NCBI RefSeq assembly: GCF_051954455.1
Contig: NZ_JBQCHS010000024.1
Span: 1 to 64,000 of the forward strand
DNA: 64,000 nt
Reading direction: 5' to 3'
Origin: Pseudolysinimonas sp051954455
GTDB lineage: Bacteria > Actinomycetota > Actinomycetes > Actinomycetales > Microbacteriaceae
The position numbers and the translations under genes were made by a program. The notes beneath the pieces are model-generated. The model did no database searches, was not told the DNA's origin, and saw nothing but the letters and a program-made list of their open reading frames with translations. Of this stretch, positions 36,427 to 48,209 are shown piece by piece; position 1 is the first letter of the stretch; each line of letters begins with the position of its first letter.

Positions 36427-37569
36427 CTACGCCGGGTCGCCGTCCTCGGTGAGCGGGCGCTCCGCCTCGAACTCGGCGCGCAGGTGGCGGACGACGGCGG
36501 CCAGATCCCCCGCGTGCGCCGCCGCCACGCGGTGCTGGCGCCGGCTGCCGTTGCCGTGGGCGAGGATCGTGCGCACTCCCGCGAGCTCCCCGGCGCAGTC
36601 GAGCTCCTCGGCGACGGGCGCGAGGGTCGTCAGCAGCTCGCCGAGGTCGGCGCGCACCGGGCCCTCCGCGCCGTCGGCGCCGAGGATGACGGTCGCGTCG
36701 AGCCCGTAGCGAGCGGCGCGCCACTTGTTCTCGCGGTGGAACCACGGTGCGAGCGGCTCGAGCTCCTCGCCGGCATCGATCCGGCGGGAGGACCACTCCA
36801 CGATCGACTGCACGAGCGCGGCGATGCTGGCGAGCTCCGTGAGGTTGCTGACCGCGTCGCAGGAGCGGTTCTCGACGGTGCCCCAGCGCGGCGCCGGCCG
36901 CACGTCCCAACGCACCTCGGTCACCTCGTCGATGACGCCCGTGCGGGTGAGGTCGTCGACGTAGCGCTCGAACTCGGCCCACTCCGTCATCGGCCAGGGC
37001 AGTCCCGTGGTCGGCAGCTGCTGGAACACGAGCGCCCGGTTCGAGGCGTAGCCCGTCTCCTCGCCGGCCCAGAACGGGCTCGACGCGGTGAGCGCCTGCA
37101 GGTGCGGGAGATAGCGGGTGAGCTCGCCGATGATCGGCAGGACCTTCCGCCGGTCGTCGACGCCGACGTGCACGTGCATGCCCCAGATCATCATGTTGCG
37201 GCCCCACCACTGGGTGCGCTCGACGAGGCGCCGGTAGCGGGTCTTCTCGTTGATGCTCTGGTCGTGCCAGCGGGCGAAGGGGTGGCTGCCGGAGGAGACG
37301 AGACCGACCCCGCGGGGCTCGGCGAGTTCGCGCACCTCCGCCAGCCGGTCGCGGATGTCCGCGACCGCGTCCCGGACCCGCGTGCGGGCGCCGCTCGTCA
37401 CCTCGATCGTGTTGGTGAGGAGCTCCTCGGTGATCCCCGGGCGGTCGGCGAGCTCCGCGAGGAGGGCCGGCGCCTCCGGCACCAGGTTGCCGGCCGCGTC
37501 GACGAGCATGAGCTCCCATTCGATGCCGACGCTCGAGCGCGGGGACTCCTCGAACCGGATGGCGGTCAT
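36427..37569 (-). CDS. YbdK-type carboxylate-amine ligase (glutamate-cysteine ligase family 2)
   Basis: 380 residues. FEESPRSSVGIEWELMLVD, SGSHPFARWHDQ, and MMIWGMHVHVGVDD are the ATP/Mg and substrate motifs of the GCS2 family, and PFWAGEETGYASNRALVFQQLP fits too. E. coli YbdK has weak gamma-glutamylcysteine synthetase activity. Actinobacteria use mycothiol, so the true substrate here is open. The ATG at 37569 lies 6 bases after CATCAT (37576-37581), a poor -10. It is divergent from mtrB. Confidence 0.88.
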   Translation of the reverse strand: MTAIRFEESPRSSVGIEWELMLVDAAGNLVPEAPALLAELADRPGITEELLTNTIEVTSGARTRVRDAVADIRDRLAEVRELAEPRGVGLVSSGSHPFARWHDQSINEKTRYRRLVERTQWWGRNMMIWGMHVHVGVDDRRKVLPIIGELTRYLPHLQALTASSPFWAGEETGYASNRALVFQQLPTTGLPWPMTEWAEFERYVDDLTRTGVIDEVTEVRWDVRPAPRWGTVENRSCDAVSNLTELASIAALVQSIVEWSSRRIDAGEELEPLAPWFHRENKWRAARYGLDATVILGADGAEGPVRADLGELLTTLAPVAEELDCAGELAGVRTILAHGNGSRRQHRVAAAHAGDLAAVVRHLRAEFEAERPLTEDGDPA

Positions 37570-37644
37570 GCGCCGATGATGGCGGATCGCGCCCCCGCCG
37601 CGGGGCGGACACGGAGGAGAAAGACAGCTCCGAGGGTCGCGGGC

Positions 37645-37650
37645 TACATT
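37645..37650 (+). promoter_or_regulatory. -10 element, leaderless promoter of mtrB-lpqB
   Basis: TACATT, 6 bases, then ATG at 37657. It gives mtrB-lpqB a promoter of their own, apart from mtrA. Confidence 0.65.
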
Positions 37651-37656
37651 CGCGGC

Positions 37657-39267
37657 ATGCGATTCGACGCGCGGAGGCGGCTCGGCGAGCTCGCGCGCGT
37701 CTGGCGCCGTTCGCTGCGCGTGCGCGTCATCGCGGTCACGCTCATCCTCTCCGCGGTCGCGAGCGTCGCGATCGGCCTCTACATCTCGGTCAGCGTGCGG
37801 GGCAATCTCTACGACCAGCGCCGCACGCAGATCCTGGCCGAGGCCGGGCGCGCCACCGCGGCGGCGCGGAGCGTCTTCGAGCAGGCGGAGGCCTCGGGCG
37901 ACAGCCCGGATCTCGACAACGCCGGCGACCGGGCCGTCGACGCGATCCTGTCGCGGGTGTCGTCGCATCCGCTGCTCGCGCTGCAGCGGGCACCCGGGCA
38001 GGCGGGCGGCATCCCGGCCCTCGAGGACCTGCAGACCCCCGATTTCCGCGACACCATGGCCACCTCCGCGCTCCGCGACGCCGTGCGCTCGGGCGGGATC
38101 GACGAGGTCTCCTGGCAGTCCATCGCGCTCGTCAAGGCCAACGGCGCGCGCGCCCCCGGGATCGTCACCGGATCCGTCATCGACATCGCGAACGCGGGCC
38201 GGTACCAGCTGTTCCTGGTCTACGACCTCTCCGACGTGCAGAGCACCCTCGACTTCGTGCAGGGCACGCTCGCGCTCGGCGGCGTCGCCCTCGTGATCCT
38301 CATCGGCGCCGTCGCCTACGTCATCGTCCGGCTGGTGGTGGGGCCGGTGCGCGAGGCCGCCGAGACGAGCGAGAAGCTGGCCGCCGGCCAGCTCGAGCAG
38401 CGCCTGCCGGAGCGCGGCGACGACGAGCTCGCGACGCTCGCACGCTCGTTCAACCGCATGGCCGACTCGCTGCAGTCGCAGATCTCGCAGCTCGCCGACC
38501 TCTCCCGGCTGCAGCAGCGGTTCGTCTCGGATGTGTCGCACGAACTCCGCACGCCGCTCACCACGATCCGGCTCGCGGGCGACGTGCTGTACGACCGCCG
38601 CGACGAGTTCCCGCCCGCGACGCGGCGCACCGCCGAGCTGCTGCACGCGCAGACCCAGCGCTTCGAGGTGCTGCTCGGCGACCTGCTCGAGATGAGCCGC
38701 TACGACGCCGGGGCGGTGCAGCTCGACCTCGAACCGACCAACCTCGTGCGCCTGGTGGAGGACGCCGTCGAGTCGCTGCGCCCGCTCGCCCTCGAGAAGG
38801 AGACCGAGGTGCGCGTGACGGCGCCGGGCGGCTACTTCGAGGCGGAGGTGGACGCGCGCCGCATCCGCCGCATCCTGCAGAACCTCCTCGGCAACGCGAT
38901 CGACCACGGCGAGGGACGCCCGATCGACGTGCACGTCGACTCGGACGCACAGGCGGTGGCGATCGCGGTCCGCGACCACGGGATCGGGATGACGCCGACC
39001 GATGCGCAGCGGGTCTTCGACCGGTTCTGGCGTGCGGATCCCTCCCGGCAGCGCACGACGGGCGGCACCGGGCTCGGTCTCGCGATCGCGCAGGAGGATG
39101 CGGCCGTCCATGGCGGTCGCCTCGAGGTGTGGTCGTCGCCGGGAGAGGGGAGCTGCTTCCGGCTCACCCTGCCGCGGCGCCGCGGCGAGGTGCTCCGCGG
39201 GTCGCCGCTCGAACTGCCGCCGCCTGAGCCGCAGGATGCCGCGGCCCCCCTCGGAGCGGCCTCGTGA
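37657..39267 (+). CDS. mtrB: Sensor histidine kinase MtrB
   Basis: 536 residues. There are two membrane helices (about 24-47 and 208-230) around an extracellular domain of about 160 residues, then HAMP, and a HisKA with FVSDVSHELRTPLTTIRLAGD (phospho-His). The ATPase has NLLGNAIDHGEG (N box), RDHGIGM (G1), FDRFWRADPSR and GGTGLGLAIA (G2). It senses an envelope signal and phosphorylates MtrA. The leaderless ATG is set by TACATT. The stop overlaps lpqB as GTGA. The usual mtrA-mtrB operon is broken here. Confidence 0.94.
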   Translation: MRFDARRRLGELARVWRRSLRVRVIAVTLILSAVASVAIGLYISVSVRGNLYDQRRTQILAEAGRATAAARSVFEQAEASGDSPDLDNAGDRAVDAILSRVSSHPLLALQRAPGQAGGIPALEDLQTPDFRDTMATSALRDAVRSGGIDEVSWQSIALVKANGARAPGIVTGSVIDIANAGRYQLFLVYDLSDVQSTLDFVQGTLALGGVALVILIGAVAYVIVRLVVGPVREAAETSEKLAAGQLEQRLPERGDDELATLARSFNRMADSLQSQISQLADLSRLQQRFVSDVSHELRTPLTTIRLAGDVLYDRRDEFPPATRRTAELLHAQTQRFEVLLGDLLEMSRYDAGAVQLDLEPTNLVRLVEDAVESLRPLALEKETEVRVTAPGGYFEAEVDARRIRRILQNLLGNAIDHGEGRPIDVHVDSDAQAVAIAVRDHGIGMTPTDAQRVFDRFWRADPSRQRTTGGTGLGLAIAQEDAAVHGGRLEVWSSPGEGSCFRLTLPRRRGEVLRGSPLELPPPEPQDAAAPLGAAS

Positions 39268-40949
39268 CCCGGCGGCCCGCGCTCGCCGCGGCGATCGGTC
39301 TCGCGCTCGCGGCGATGGTCGCGCTCGCCGGCTGCGTCACCATCCCCACCGGAGGAGCCGTCGGAACCCAGCGCATCAGCGAGCAGCAGGGGCCCGATAA
39401 CGGCACCATCCGCGCCGCCAACCCGCCGCGCGACGGCGCGAGTCCCGGCGAGATCGTCGCCGGCTTCGTGCGCGCAGGCGGCAGCCCGCAGGGCGCCTAC
39501 GCCACCGCGAAGCTCTACCTGACCTCCGGCTCCAAGTGGAAGCCGGGGGCCGGCACCGTCGTCAGCGACAGCACCGTGGCCCCCTACGCCGACGGCATCA
39601 TCAGCGATTCCGAGGTCGACTATTCGCTCGACCTCAGCGTGTCGGCCCAGATCGACGCGACCGGTGTCTACGCCGCGCAGAAGCCGACCGAGCGGGCCCT
39701 CCACTTCCACCTCGTCAAGGAGAAGGGGCAGTGGCGCATCGCCGAGGCCCCGGACGGCACGGTGCTGCGCAGCCGCGACCTGGGCGTCGTGGTGAAGCCC
39801 TACCTGCTCTACTTCTTCGACCCGCAGTACGAGTTCCTGGTGCCCGATCGCCGGTGGTTCACCGACCAGGGCGCGGCGGTGTCGGGGCGGATCGTGGGCG
39901 CGCTCCTGGCCGGACCGTCGCCCTACCTCGCGTCGCCGGTCTCCGTCTCTGCCTTTCCCGCGGGGGCGCAGCTCGGCCAGCCGGTCGCGATCGAGGCCGG
40001 CACCGTCACCGTCGACCTGAACACCGCGGTGCTGGACGCGGGCGGGACTCAGCAGGCCCGGATGCTCGAGCAGCTCACCTGGAGCCTCCGCGCGCTCGAC
40101 GTCACCCGGGTCACGATGACGGCGAACAGCATCGAGGTCCCGACGACCGAGCCCGCGACCGCCGACGGGGACCCGGGCGCGTACTACGAGGCGATCGGCT
40201 CCGACGGCAAGTCGTTCGGATCCGTCAGCGGGGACGCGCTCGCCCCGCTCGCCCTCGGCTCCGCCATCGAGGCGCCGCAGCCCACGGCGGTCTCACTCGG
40301 TCGCGACCGGACCACCGCGGCGGTGCGCGGCGCGGGCGGGGTGAGCCTCGTGACCACGAGCGCCCGCTCCGTCGTGGACCCTCGCGACGGGCTGCTCGCG
40401 CCGAGCCTCGATCCGCTCGGCTGGGTCTGGAGCACGACCTCCGACCCGGACTCGCTCGTGGCCGTCCGCGCGGACGCCAAGCAGCGCGCCCTGCCGCTGC
40501 CCGTGACCGGCAGCGTCGTCGCGATCGCGATGTCGCGCGACGGCACGCGCCTCCTCGCCGCGTTCGACACCGACTCCGGCGCGCGTCTGACGGTGTTCGG
40601 TGTCCAGCGCGACAAGGACGGCGTGCCGGTCGGCTTCGGGACGCCGCTCGAGGTGCCGGTGCCGGCCGGCAACCCGATCGTCGACGCGGCGTGGGTCGAC
40701 GGCTCCACCGTCGCGACCCTCGCGGGCGCGGCGGGGGCGAAGGACGACGTGGTCGAGTACCCGCTCGGGGGGCAGCCCGTCGATCACGGCCAGGTGACCG
40801 ACGGCCGGTCGCTCGCGGCCGGCTCGCTCGGCACCGGGTTCACCGCCGTGCGGGTGCGGCTCGGCTCGGGCGAGCTCGACCAGCCCAGCTTCGTCGGCGA
40901 CTGGCAGTCGACGGGGGTCAAGCTGTCCCTCCTCGGCGTCCAGCAGTAG
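39264..40949 (+). CDS. lpqB: Lipoprotein LpqB, MtrAB accessory protein
   Basis: 561 residues. The signal peptide ends in the lipobox VALAGC (lipidated Cys24). A GerMN-type domain lies about residues 190-300 (GRIVGALLAGPSPYLASPV, TVTVDLNTAVL), followed by a beta-propeller-like C-terminal region. In actinobacteria LpqB binds the MtrB sensor domain and modulates its signal. The GTG overlaps the mtrB stop, so they are co-translated. The chain ends at KLSLLGVQQ. Confidence 0.93.
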   Translation: MTRRPALAAAIGLALAAMVALAGCVTIPTGGAVGTQRISEQQGPDNGTIRAANPPRDGASPGEIVAGFVRAGGSPQGAYATAKLYLTSGSKWKPGAGTVVSDSTVAPYADGIISDSEVDYSLDLSVSAQIDATGVYAAQKPTERALHFHLVKEKGQWRIAEAPDGTVLRSRDLGVVVKPYLLYFFDPQYEFLVPDRRWFTDQGAAVSGRIVGALLAGPSPYLASPVSVSAFPAGAQLGQPVAIEAGTVTVDLNTAVLDAGGTQQARMLEQLTWSLRALDVTRVTMTANSIEVPTTEPATADGDPGAYYEAIGSDGKSFGSVSGDALAPLALGSAIEAPQPTAVSLGRDRTTAAVRGAGGVSLVTTSARSVVDPRDGLLAPSLDPLGWVWSTTSDPDSLVAVRADAKQRALPLPVTGSVVAIAMSRDGTRLLAAFDTDSGARLTVFGVQRDKDGVPVGFGTPLEVPVPAGNPIVDAAWVDGSTVATLAGAAGAKDDVVEYPLGGQPVDHGQVTDGRSLAAGSLGTGFTAVRVRLGSGELDQPSFVGDWQSTGVKLSLLGVQQ

Positions 40950-41012
40950 GGGCTCTCCACCACCCGGCCGGCGGCGACGTCCTCCGCCGACGCCGAGCGG
41001 CAGGCTCGACCG

Positions 41013-41717
41013 GTGCCCGAGTCCCCGCTCACCGCCGCCCTCCTCGACGCGGCCGCCCTCCTCCTGCCCGTCGTCTGCGCGGGTTGCGGTGCCGACGACC
41101 GCGCGCTGTGCGCGACCTGCGCCGCGGCGATCACCCCCGCGCCGCTCCGCCGCCGGCTGCCCGACGGGACCCCGGTGCACGCCGGCATCGCCTACGGCGG
41201 GGTCGTGCGCCAGGTCGTCGTGGCCATGAAGGACGGCCGCCCGGGCCTCGCGCGCCGCCTCGCGCCGCTGCTCGTCGCAGCCGTCGCCGCCGCCGGCGCG
41301 GAGCTCGCCGACGGCCCGCCGGTGGAGCTCTGCGCCGTCCCGTCGACCCGTCGCGCCCGGCGGCGTCGCGGATACGATCCCGTGCCGCTGCTCCTGGCCC
41401 GGAGCGGACTCGGCGTCGCCCGCGTGTTCGCCCCGGCCCGCCCGCACCCCGCGCAGAAGACCCTGACGCGCGCGGAACGCGCGGCGCACCTCGACGGCGT
41501 CTTCCGCGTCCGTCGCCTCGTCGCGGGGCGCCGCTTCGTGCTCGTCGACGATGTCGTCACAACCGGCGCGACGCTCGCGGCGGCGTCCGCGGCCATCCGC
41601 GCGAGTGGAGGCGAGGTGCTCGCGGCGGCCGCCGTCGCGTCGACGCCGCGGCGTGTCGGCGATCTCCCGGCGGATCCTGCGGGAGCTCCGTGGGGTCTCC
41701 CATCGGGCGCCTGGTGA
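41013..41717 (+). CDS. comF: ComF family phosphoribosyltransferase-like protein
   Basis: 234 residues. An N-terminal zinc-finger-like pair (VCAGCGADD, CATC) comes first, then a phosphoribosyltransferase fold with CAVPSTRRARRRRGYDP and RFVLVDDVVTTGATL, the PRPP loop. ComF proteins assist DNA uptake in competent bacteria; no other competence gene is in view. Actinobacteria keep it between lpqB and hpf/secA, as here. The GTG at 41013 lies 6 bases after CAGGCT (41001-41006), a weak leaderless arrangement. Confidence 0.87.
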   Translation: MPESPLTAALLDAAALLLPVVCAGCGADDRALCATCAAAITPAPLRRRLPDGTPVHAGIAYGGVVRQVVVAMKDGRPGLARRLAPLLVAAVAAAGAELADGPPVELCAVPSTRRARRRRGYDPVPLLLARSGLGVARVFAPARPHPAQKTLTRAERAAHLDGVFRVRRLVAGRRFVLVDDVVTTGATLAAASAAIRASGGEVLAAAAVASTPRRVGDLPADPAGAPWGLPSGAW

Positions 41718-41736
41718 CATCCCACGGGGAGCGGAC

Positions 41737-41742
41737 TACCGT
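41737..41742 (+). promoter_or_regulatory. Candidate -10 for hpf
   Basis: TACCGT, 71 bases before the ATG at 41814. It is the only TANNNT in the 96-base gap after comF that is well placed. Confidence 0.35.
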
Positions 41743-41813
41743 GGCCCGAAAGGCGAGGACCCGCCTGACCCGGCAGCTCCTCGCCGTCGTCATCAGTGCG
41801 AAGGAGGCTGTCG

Positions 41814-42452
41814 ATGGACATCACGATCACCGGTCGAGGCGTGGGGATCCCGGACCGGTTCGAGGATTACGCCACGGAGAAGGCCGAGAAGGTCTCCGCC
41901 CTCGCCGAACGGGCGCTCGCCCTCGAGATCCGGGTCTGCCGCCATCACGAGAAGTCGGGGGGAGCCAGCGGCGACGACCGCGTGGAGCTCACCCTCATCG
42001 GACCGGGACCGATCGTGCGCGCCGAGGCCGGCGCGGCCGACAAGTACGCGGCCTTCGACATCGCCCTCGACAAGCTGGTCGAGCGCATCCGCCAGGCGAA
42101 GGACCGGCGCAAGATCCACCGCGGTCAGCACCGGCCGGCGTCGCTCGGCGAGGTGGTCGGCAACGGCCGCGTCGCCGACGTCGTGCCCGCGAGCGTCGAC
42201 GTCCTCGAGCGGGTGTCGACCGGCTCGGTGGCCGTGATCGACGACGAGACCGCCGAGGAGTCGTGGAGCCCGATCGTCGTGCGCCAGAAGGTGTTCCCTG
42301 CCGAGCGCATGACCGAGGAGGAGGCGGTCGACCGCCTCGAGCTGGTCGGCCACGACTTCTTCCTGTTCATCGACGCGCGCACCGACCGGCCGAGCGTGGT
42401 CTACCGCCGCGTCGGCTGGGACTACGGAGCCATCTCCCTTCAGGAGGCGTGA
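41814..42452 (+). CDS. hpf: Ribosome hibernation promoting factor, long form
   Basis: 212 residues, so the long HPF: an N-terminal S30AE/RaiA domain (MDITITGRGVGIPDRFEDYATEKAEKVSAL) and a C-terminal dimerisation domain (IVVRQKVFPAERMTEEEAVDRLELVGHDFFLFIDARTDRPSVVYRR). It dimerises 70S ribosomes into inactive 100S particles in stationary phase. The ATG at 41814 is chosen over an upstream frame because GGAGG lies 6-7 bases before it. secA follows 103 bases later. Confidence 0.94.
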   Translation: MDITITGRGVGIPDRFEDYATEKAEKVSALAERALALEIRVCRHHEKSGGASGDDRVELTLIGPGPIVRAEAGAADKYAAFDIALDKLVERIRQAKDRRKIHRGQHRPASLGEVVGNGRVADVVPASVDVLERVSTGSVAVIDDETAEESWSPIVVRQKVFPAERMTEEEAVDRLELVGHDFFLFIDARTDRPSVVYRRVGWDYGAISLQEA

Positions 42453-42486
42453 ACCGCGCATCCAGAGTCCGGGGGCGGTCGCTTGC

Positions 42487-42492
42487 TAGAGT
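42487..42492 (+). promoter_or_regulatory. -10 element of secA
   Basis: TAGAGT (in GCTAGAGT), about 64 bases before the GTG at 42556; a leader of about 57 bases ends in a GGAG site. Confidence 0.5.
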
Positions 42493-42555
42493 CACACTCT
42501 GGTAACGGCCGCCCTTCTGGCGTGCCCGCAATCCCGATGACGGACTGGAGAACCC

Positions 42556-45396
<2,841 letters not shown>

Positions 45397-45410
45397 GTTC
45401 TCGCACCTTT

Positions 45411-45465
45411 TGCGACGGGATCCGTCGCGTTCTTCACCGAGCGCGACGGATCCCGTCGCATTTTC
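45411..45465 (+). terminator. Rho-independent terminator of secA with nested hairpins
   Basis: Two perfect 19-base arms (45411-45429 and 45442-45460), loop 12, then TTTTC. Each arm is itself nearly palindromic (GCGACGG, three bases, CCGTCGC), so a cruciform or two small hairpins can form instead. Confidence 0.85.
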
Positions 45466-45490
45466 ATTGTCGGCGATGCCTCTGCGCTGC

Positions 45491-45496
45491 TAGTTT
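45491..45496 (+). promoter_or_regulatory. Candidate -10 of the APC permease
   Basis: TAGTTT, about 38 bases before the ATG at 45535, downstream of the secA terminator; an AGGAGA ribosome site precedes the ATG. Confidence 0.5.
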
Positions 45497-45534
45497 CTGA
45501 TCCACCCGAGCGCTCGAACCCCCAGGAGATCGCG

Positions 45535-47022
45535 ATGAGTCAGGATGCACCCGCCCGCCAGGATCCGCCCCGCGAAGAGCACCACGAGCTGAGGGCCGAC
45601 GGCATCACCGCCGCCGGCTCGATCGTGATGGCCGTCGCCGGCAGCGCTCCGGCCTACTCGATCACCGCGACCACCGCGGTCCTCATCGCCGCGGCGGGAC
45701 TCGCCAGCCCCGCCGCCCTGCTCTGGTGCGGGCTGCCGATGCTCGGCATCGCGTGGGCCTTCGCCTACCTCGGCCGTGCCGACGTCAACGCGGGCGCCGC
45801 CTACTCGTGGGTGGGGCGCGCGCTGCACCCGATCCTCGGATTCCTGGCCGGGTGGGCGCTGGTGGTGTCCGCGACGATCTTCATGGTCGCGGGAGCGCTC
45901 CCGGCCGGCGCCGCGACCGTCTCGCTGTTCGACGAGAAGGCGGCGAGCAACACGCTCCTCGTCACCGTGGTCGGCGCGGTCTGGTTCCTCATCATGGCGC
46001 TCGCCGTGCTGCTCGGCGTGCGGGTGACCGCGCGGGCGCAGTGGATCATGTCCACCGTCGAGGTCGCCCTGCTCGTCGTCTTCGGCGTCCTCGCGATCGT
46101 GCGGGCCGCGGGCAGCGACCACGCCGGACCGTCGTTCGACTGGAGCTGGCTCGGCTTCAGCCACTTCAGCGGCGTCGGCGGGTTCGTCGCGGCGGCGCTC
46201 ATCGCGGCGTTCTACTACTGGGGCTGGGACGTGTCGTCGAACCTCAACGAGGAGACCAAGGACGGCCGCAAAGCGGCCGGACGGGGCGGGATCATCGGCG
46301 TCATCATCGTCTTCCTGCTGTTCGAGGTCTTCACGATCGCGGTGCAGGTGCTCCTGCCGGCCAAGGTCATCGCGAAGAGCGACGGCAACATCCTGTCGCT
46401 GCTCGGCGACGTGCTGTGGCCCGGGATCGGCGGCAAGATCCTCGTCATCGCCGTCGCGCTCTCGACGATCGCCACGCTCGAGACGACGCTCATCCAGGTC
46501 ACCCGGTCGCTGTTCGCGATGGGACGCGACCACACGATCCCGCTGGTCTTCGGGCGCGCGCACAAGAAGTGGCGCACCCCCGCATTCGCGACGCTCGTCG
46601 TCACCGGGGTGTCGATCATCCTCTTCATCGGGTCGAACTTCCTCGGCAGCGTGGGCGACATCCTCTCCAACGCGGTGTCGTCGATCGGCATCCAGATCGC
46701 GTTCTACTACGCGCTGGCCGCGATCGCGGTGATCGTCGCGTACCGACGCCTGGTGTTCCAGTCGGTGCGGAACTTCATCTTCATCGCGCTCTGGCCGGGA
46801 CTCGGCGCCGCGTTCATGGTGTTCGTGTTCGTGGCCGCCATCCCGAACTCGACGCTGCCCGTCATCCTCATCGGCTTCGGCGCGCTCGCGATCGGCGTCA
46901 TCCCGCTGATCATCTTCTGGCGCAAGGGGCGGGCCTACTACGGTCGGCGCCCGCTCGAACTGCCGGAGGAGCTGGTCACCAGCCAGATCGACATCTCGTC
47001 CAACGACCCCAAGGTCCAGTGA
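45535..47022 (+). CDS. APC family amino acid permease
   Basis: 495 residues, about 12-14 helices. The first helix holds GSIVMAVAGSAPAYS (the Gly-rich unwound substrate segment). ALSTIATLETTLIQVTRSLFAMGRDHTIP is the conserved helix 8 / loop of APC transporters. It imports an amino acid or polyamine with protons or as an exchanger; the substrate is not readable. The ATG has AGGAGA 5 bases upstream. It stands alone after the secA terminator. The C-terminal tail is short and polar. Confidence 0.88.
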   Translation: MSQDAPARQDPPREEHHELRADGITAAGSIVMAVAGSAPAYSITATTAVLIAAAGLASPAALLWCGLPMLGIAWAFAYLGRADVNAGAAYSWVGRALHPILGFLAGWALVVSATIFMVAGALPAGAATVSLFDEKAASNTLLVTVVGAVWFLIMALAVLLGVRVTARAQWIMSTVEVALLVVFGVLAIVRAAGSDHAGPSFDWSWLGFSHFSGVGGFVAAALIAAFYYWGWDVSSNLNEETKDGRKAAGRGGIIGVIIVFLLFEVFTIAVQVLLPAKVIAKSDGNILSLLGDVLWPGIGGKILVIAVALSTIATLETTLIQVTRSLFAMGRDHTIPLVFGRAHKKWRTPAFATLVVTGVSIILFIGSNFLGSVGDILSNAVSSIGIQIAFYYALAAIAVIVAYRRLVFQSVRNFIFIALWPGLGAAFMVFVFVAAIPNSTLPVILIGFGALAIGVIPLIIFWRKGRAYYGRRPLELPEELVTSQIDISSNDPKVQ

Positions 47023-47046
47023 GGCGGACCGCGCCGCCGATCGGAC

Positions 47047-47490
47047 TCAGAGCACGCTGATCGCGGTCGCGCGCCAGCGGCGGTCGAGGCCCTCGAGGCG
47101 GATCGCCACGGCGCGCGACCGGGCGCGGTTGTGGACGACGACGACCGCCTCGACGACGCCGTCGCGCGGCTCGCACACCCGCACCGACCCGAGCGTGAAG
47201 GCGGGACGCTGCGGCGCCTGACCCTTCGCGTGCCGAGCGCGAGCGGCGAGCACGACCCGCTTCAGCAGCACGCGGTAGACGTCGTCGCTGACCCAGCGGG
47301 CGATCTGCTCCAGGTCGCGGGCGCCGGCGAGGATCTCGACGACGCAGCGCGTGAGGTTCTCGAGCAGGGGCGCGGGGTCGGGGAGGGTGCGGGTCGAGGC
47401 GGGCTGGCGCCCGAAGTACTCCTCGGTGTCGAGCCGCGCATAGGCGCGGTGGACGTTGCGGTCGATGGCCCCCACGACAGCCGTGCTCAT
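47047..47490 (-). CDS. Rv3235 family protein
   Basis: 147 residues, no signal or membrane segment. The pattern AYARLDTEEYFGRQPASTRTLPDPAPLLENLTRCVVEILAGARDLEQIARWVSDDVYRVLLKRV followed by GSVRVCEPRDGVVEAVVVVHNRARSRAVAIRLEGLDRRWRATAI is the whole Rv3235-like domain. Function is unknown; actinobacteria keep it near secA. The ATG at 47490 has AGGGGG just upstream. A TAGGTG -10-like sequence (47540-47545) and a perfect palindrome CCCCCGTACGGGGG (47520-47533) lie in its leader. Confidence 0.82.
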   Translation of the reverse strand: MSTAVVGAIDRNVHRAYARLDTEEYFGRQPASTRTLPDPAPLLENLTRCVVEILAGARDLEQIARWVSDDVYRVLLKRVVLAARARHAKGQAPQRPAFTLGSVRVCEPRDGVVEAVVVVHNRARSRAVAIRLEGLDRRWRATAISVL

Positions 47491-47621
47491 GCATCCCCCT
47501 GCGATCGCTCCGAAAATGGCCCCCGTACGGGGGTGGTGACACCTAAGCACGACTCATCTCTCGATGTCGAGGGGGAGATCTCCCCTGTGGAGAATCAGGC
47601 GGGCGACCCCGGGGCGGTGGA

Positions 47622-47627
47622 TACGGT
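47622..47627 (+). promoter_or_regulatory. -10 element, leaderless promoter
   Basis: TACGGT, 6 bases, then GTG at 47634. Confidence 0.6.
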
Positions 47628-47633
47628 CACCGC

Positions 47634-48203
47634 GTGCGGTGGGACGATCTCTTCGCCGACCTCGAGGGTCAGCTGGAGCAGGGCCTCGGCGCCGAGGACC
47701 TCGACCTCGCCGCCGAGGAGGAGCGCCTGCGCCTCGGCCGCCTGGGGCTGCGCGATCGCCTCGCCGCCCTGGCGGGAGAGGAGCTCGCGCTGGAGCTGCG
47801 CGACGGCTCGCGACTGCCGCTCCGCATCGAGACCATCGGCCGGGACTGGGTCTCGGGCATGGCGGCGGAGAGCCGTGGACGCTCCTGCGTCGTGCCGATC
47901 GACGCCGTCGCGGCGATCCTGCCCGGACCGGACCTCGTCCCGGCGTCGCTCGCGGGCCAGGACGAGCACCCCGACGCGCTCTCGCGGCGTCTCGGCCTCC
48001 CGTTCGTGCTCCGCGACCTCTGCCGCCGTCGCAGCCCGGTCGCCGTGACGACGACCACGCGGGCGCTGCACGGCACCATCGACCGGGTCGGGCGCGATCA
48101 TCTCGACCTCGCCGAGCACGATCCGGGGGAGCCGCGACGCGCCGCAGCGGTCCGCTCGATCCGCATCCTGCCGTTCTCCGTGATCCTGCTGGTGCGGTTC
48201 TGA
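47634..48203 (+). CDS. Conserved hypothetical protein
   Basis: 189 residues, soluble and acidic. MRWDDLFADLEGQLEQGL, then an AAEEERLRLGRLGLRDRLAAL helix, and a beta-rich middle (LELRDGSRLPLRIETIGRDWVSGMAAESRGRSCVVPIDAVAAI). A second similar beta unit may follow (LHGTIDRVGRDHLDLAEHD). I recognise no domain with a known function. The GTG start is set by the leaderless -10. It is convergent with the small HTH gene. Confidence 0.68.
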   Translation: MRWDDLFADLEGQLEQGLGAEDLDLAAEEERLRLGRLGLRDRLAALAGEELALELRDGSRLPLRIETIGRDWVSGMAAESRGRSCVVPIDAVAAILPGPDLVPASLAGQDEHPDALSRRLGLPFVLRDLCRRRSPVAVTTTTRALHGTIDRVGRDHLDLAEHDPGEPRRAAAVRSIRILPFSVILLVRF

Positions 48204-48209
48204 CCCCGG

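Noticed and set aside
35037..36452. Long plus-strand open frames across the M20 peptidase gene
   Set aside because: Low-complexity composition; the minus-strand frame has clear zinc-site motifs.
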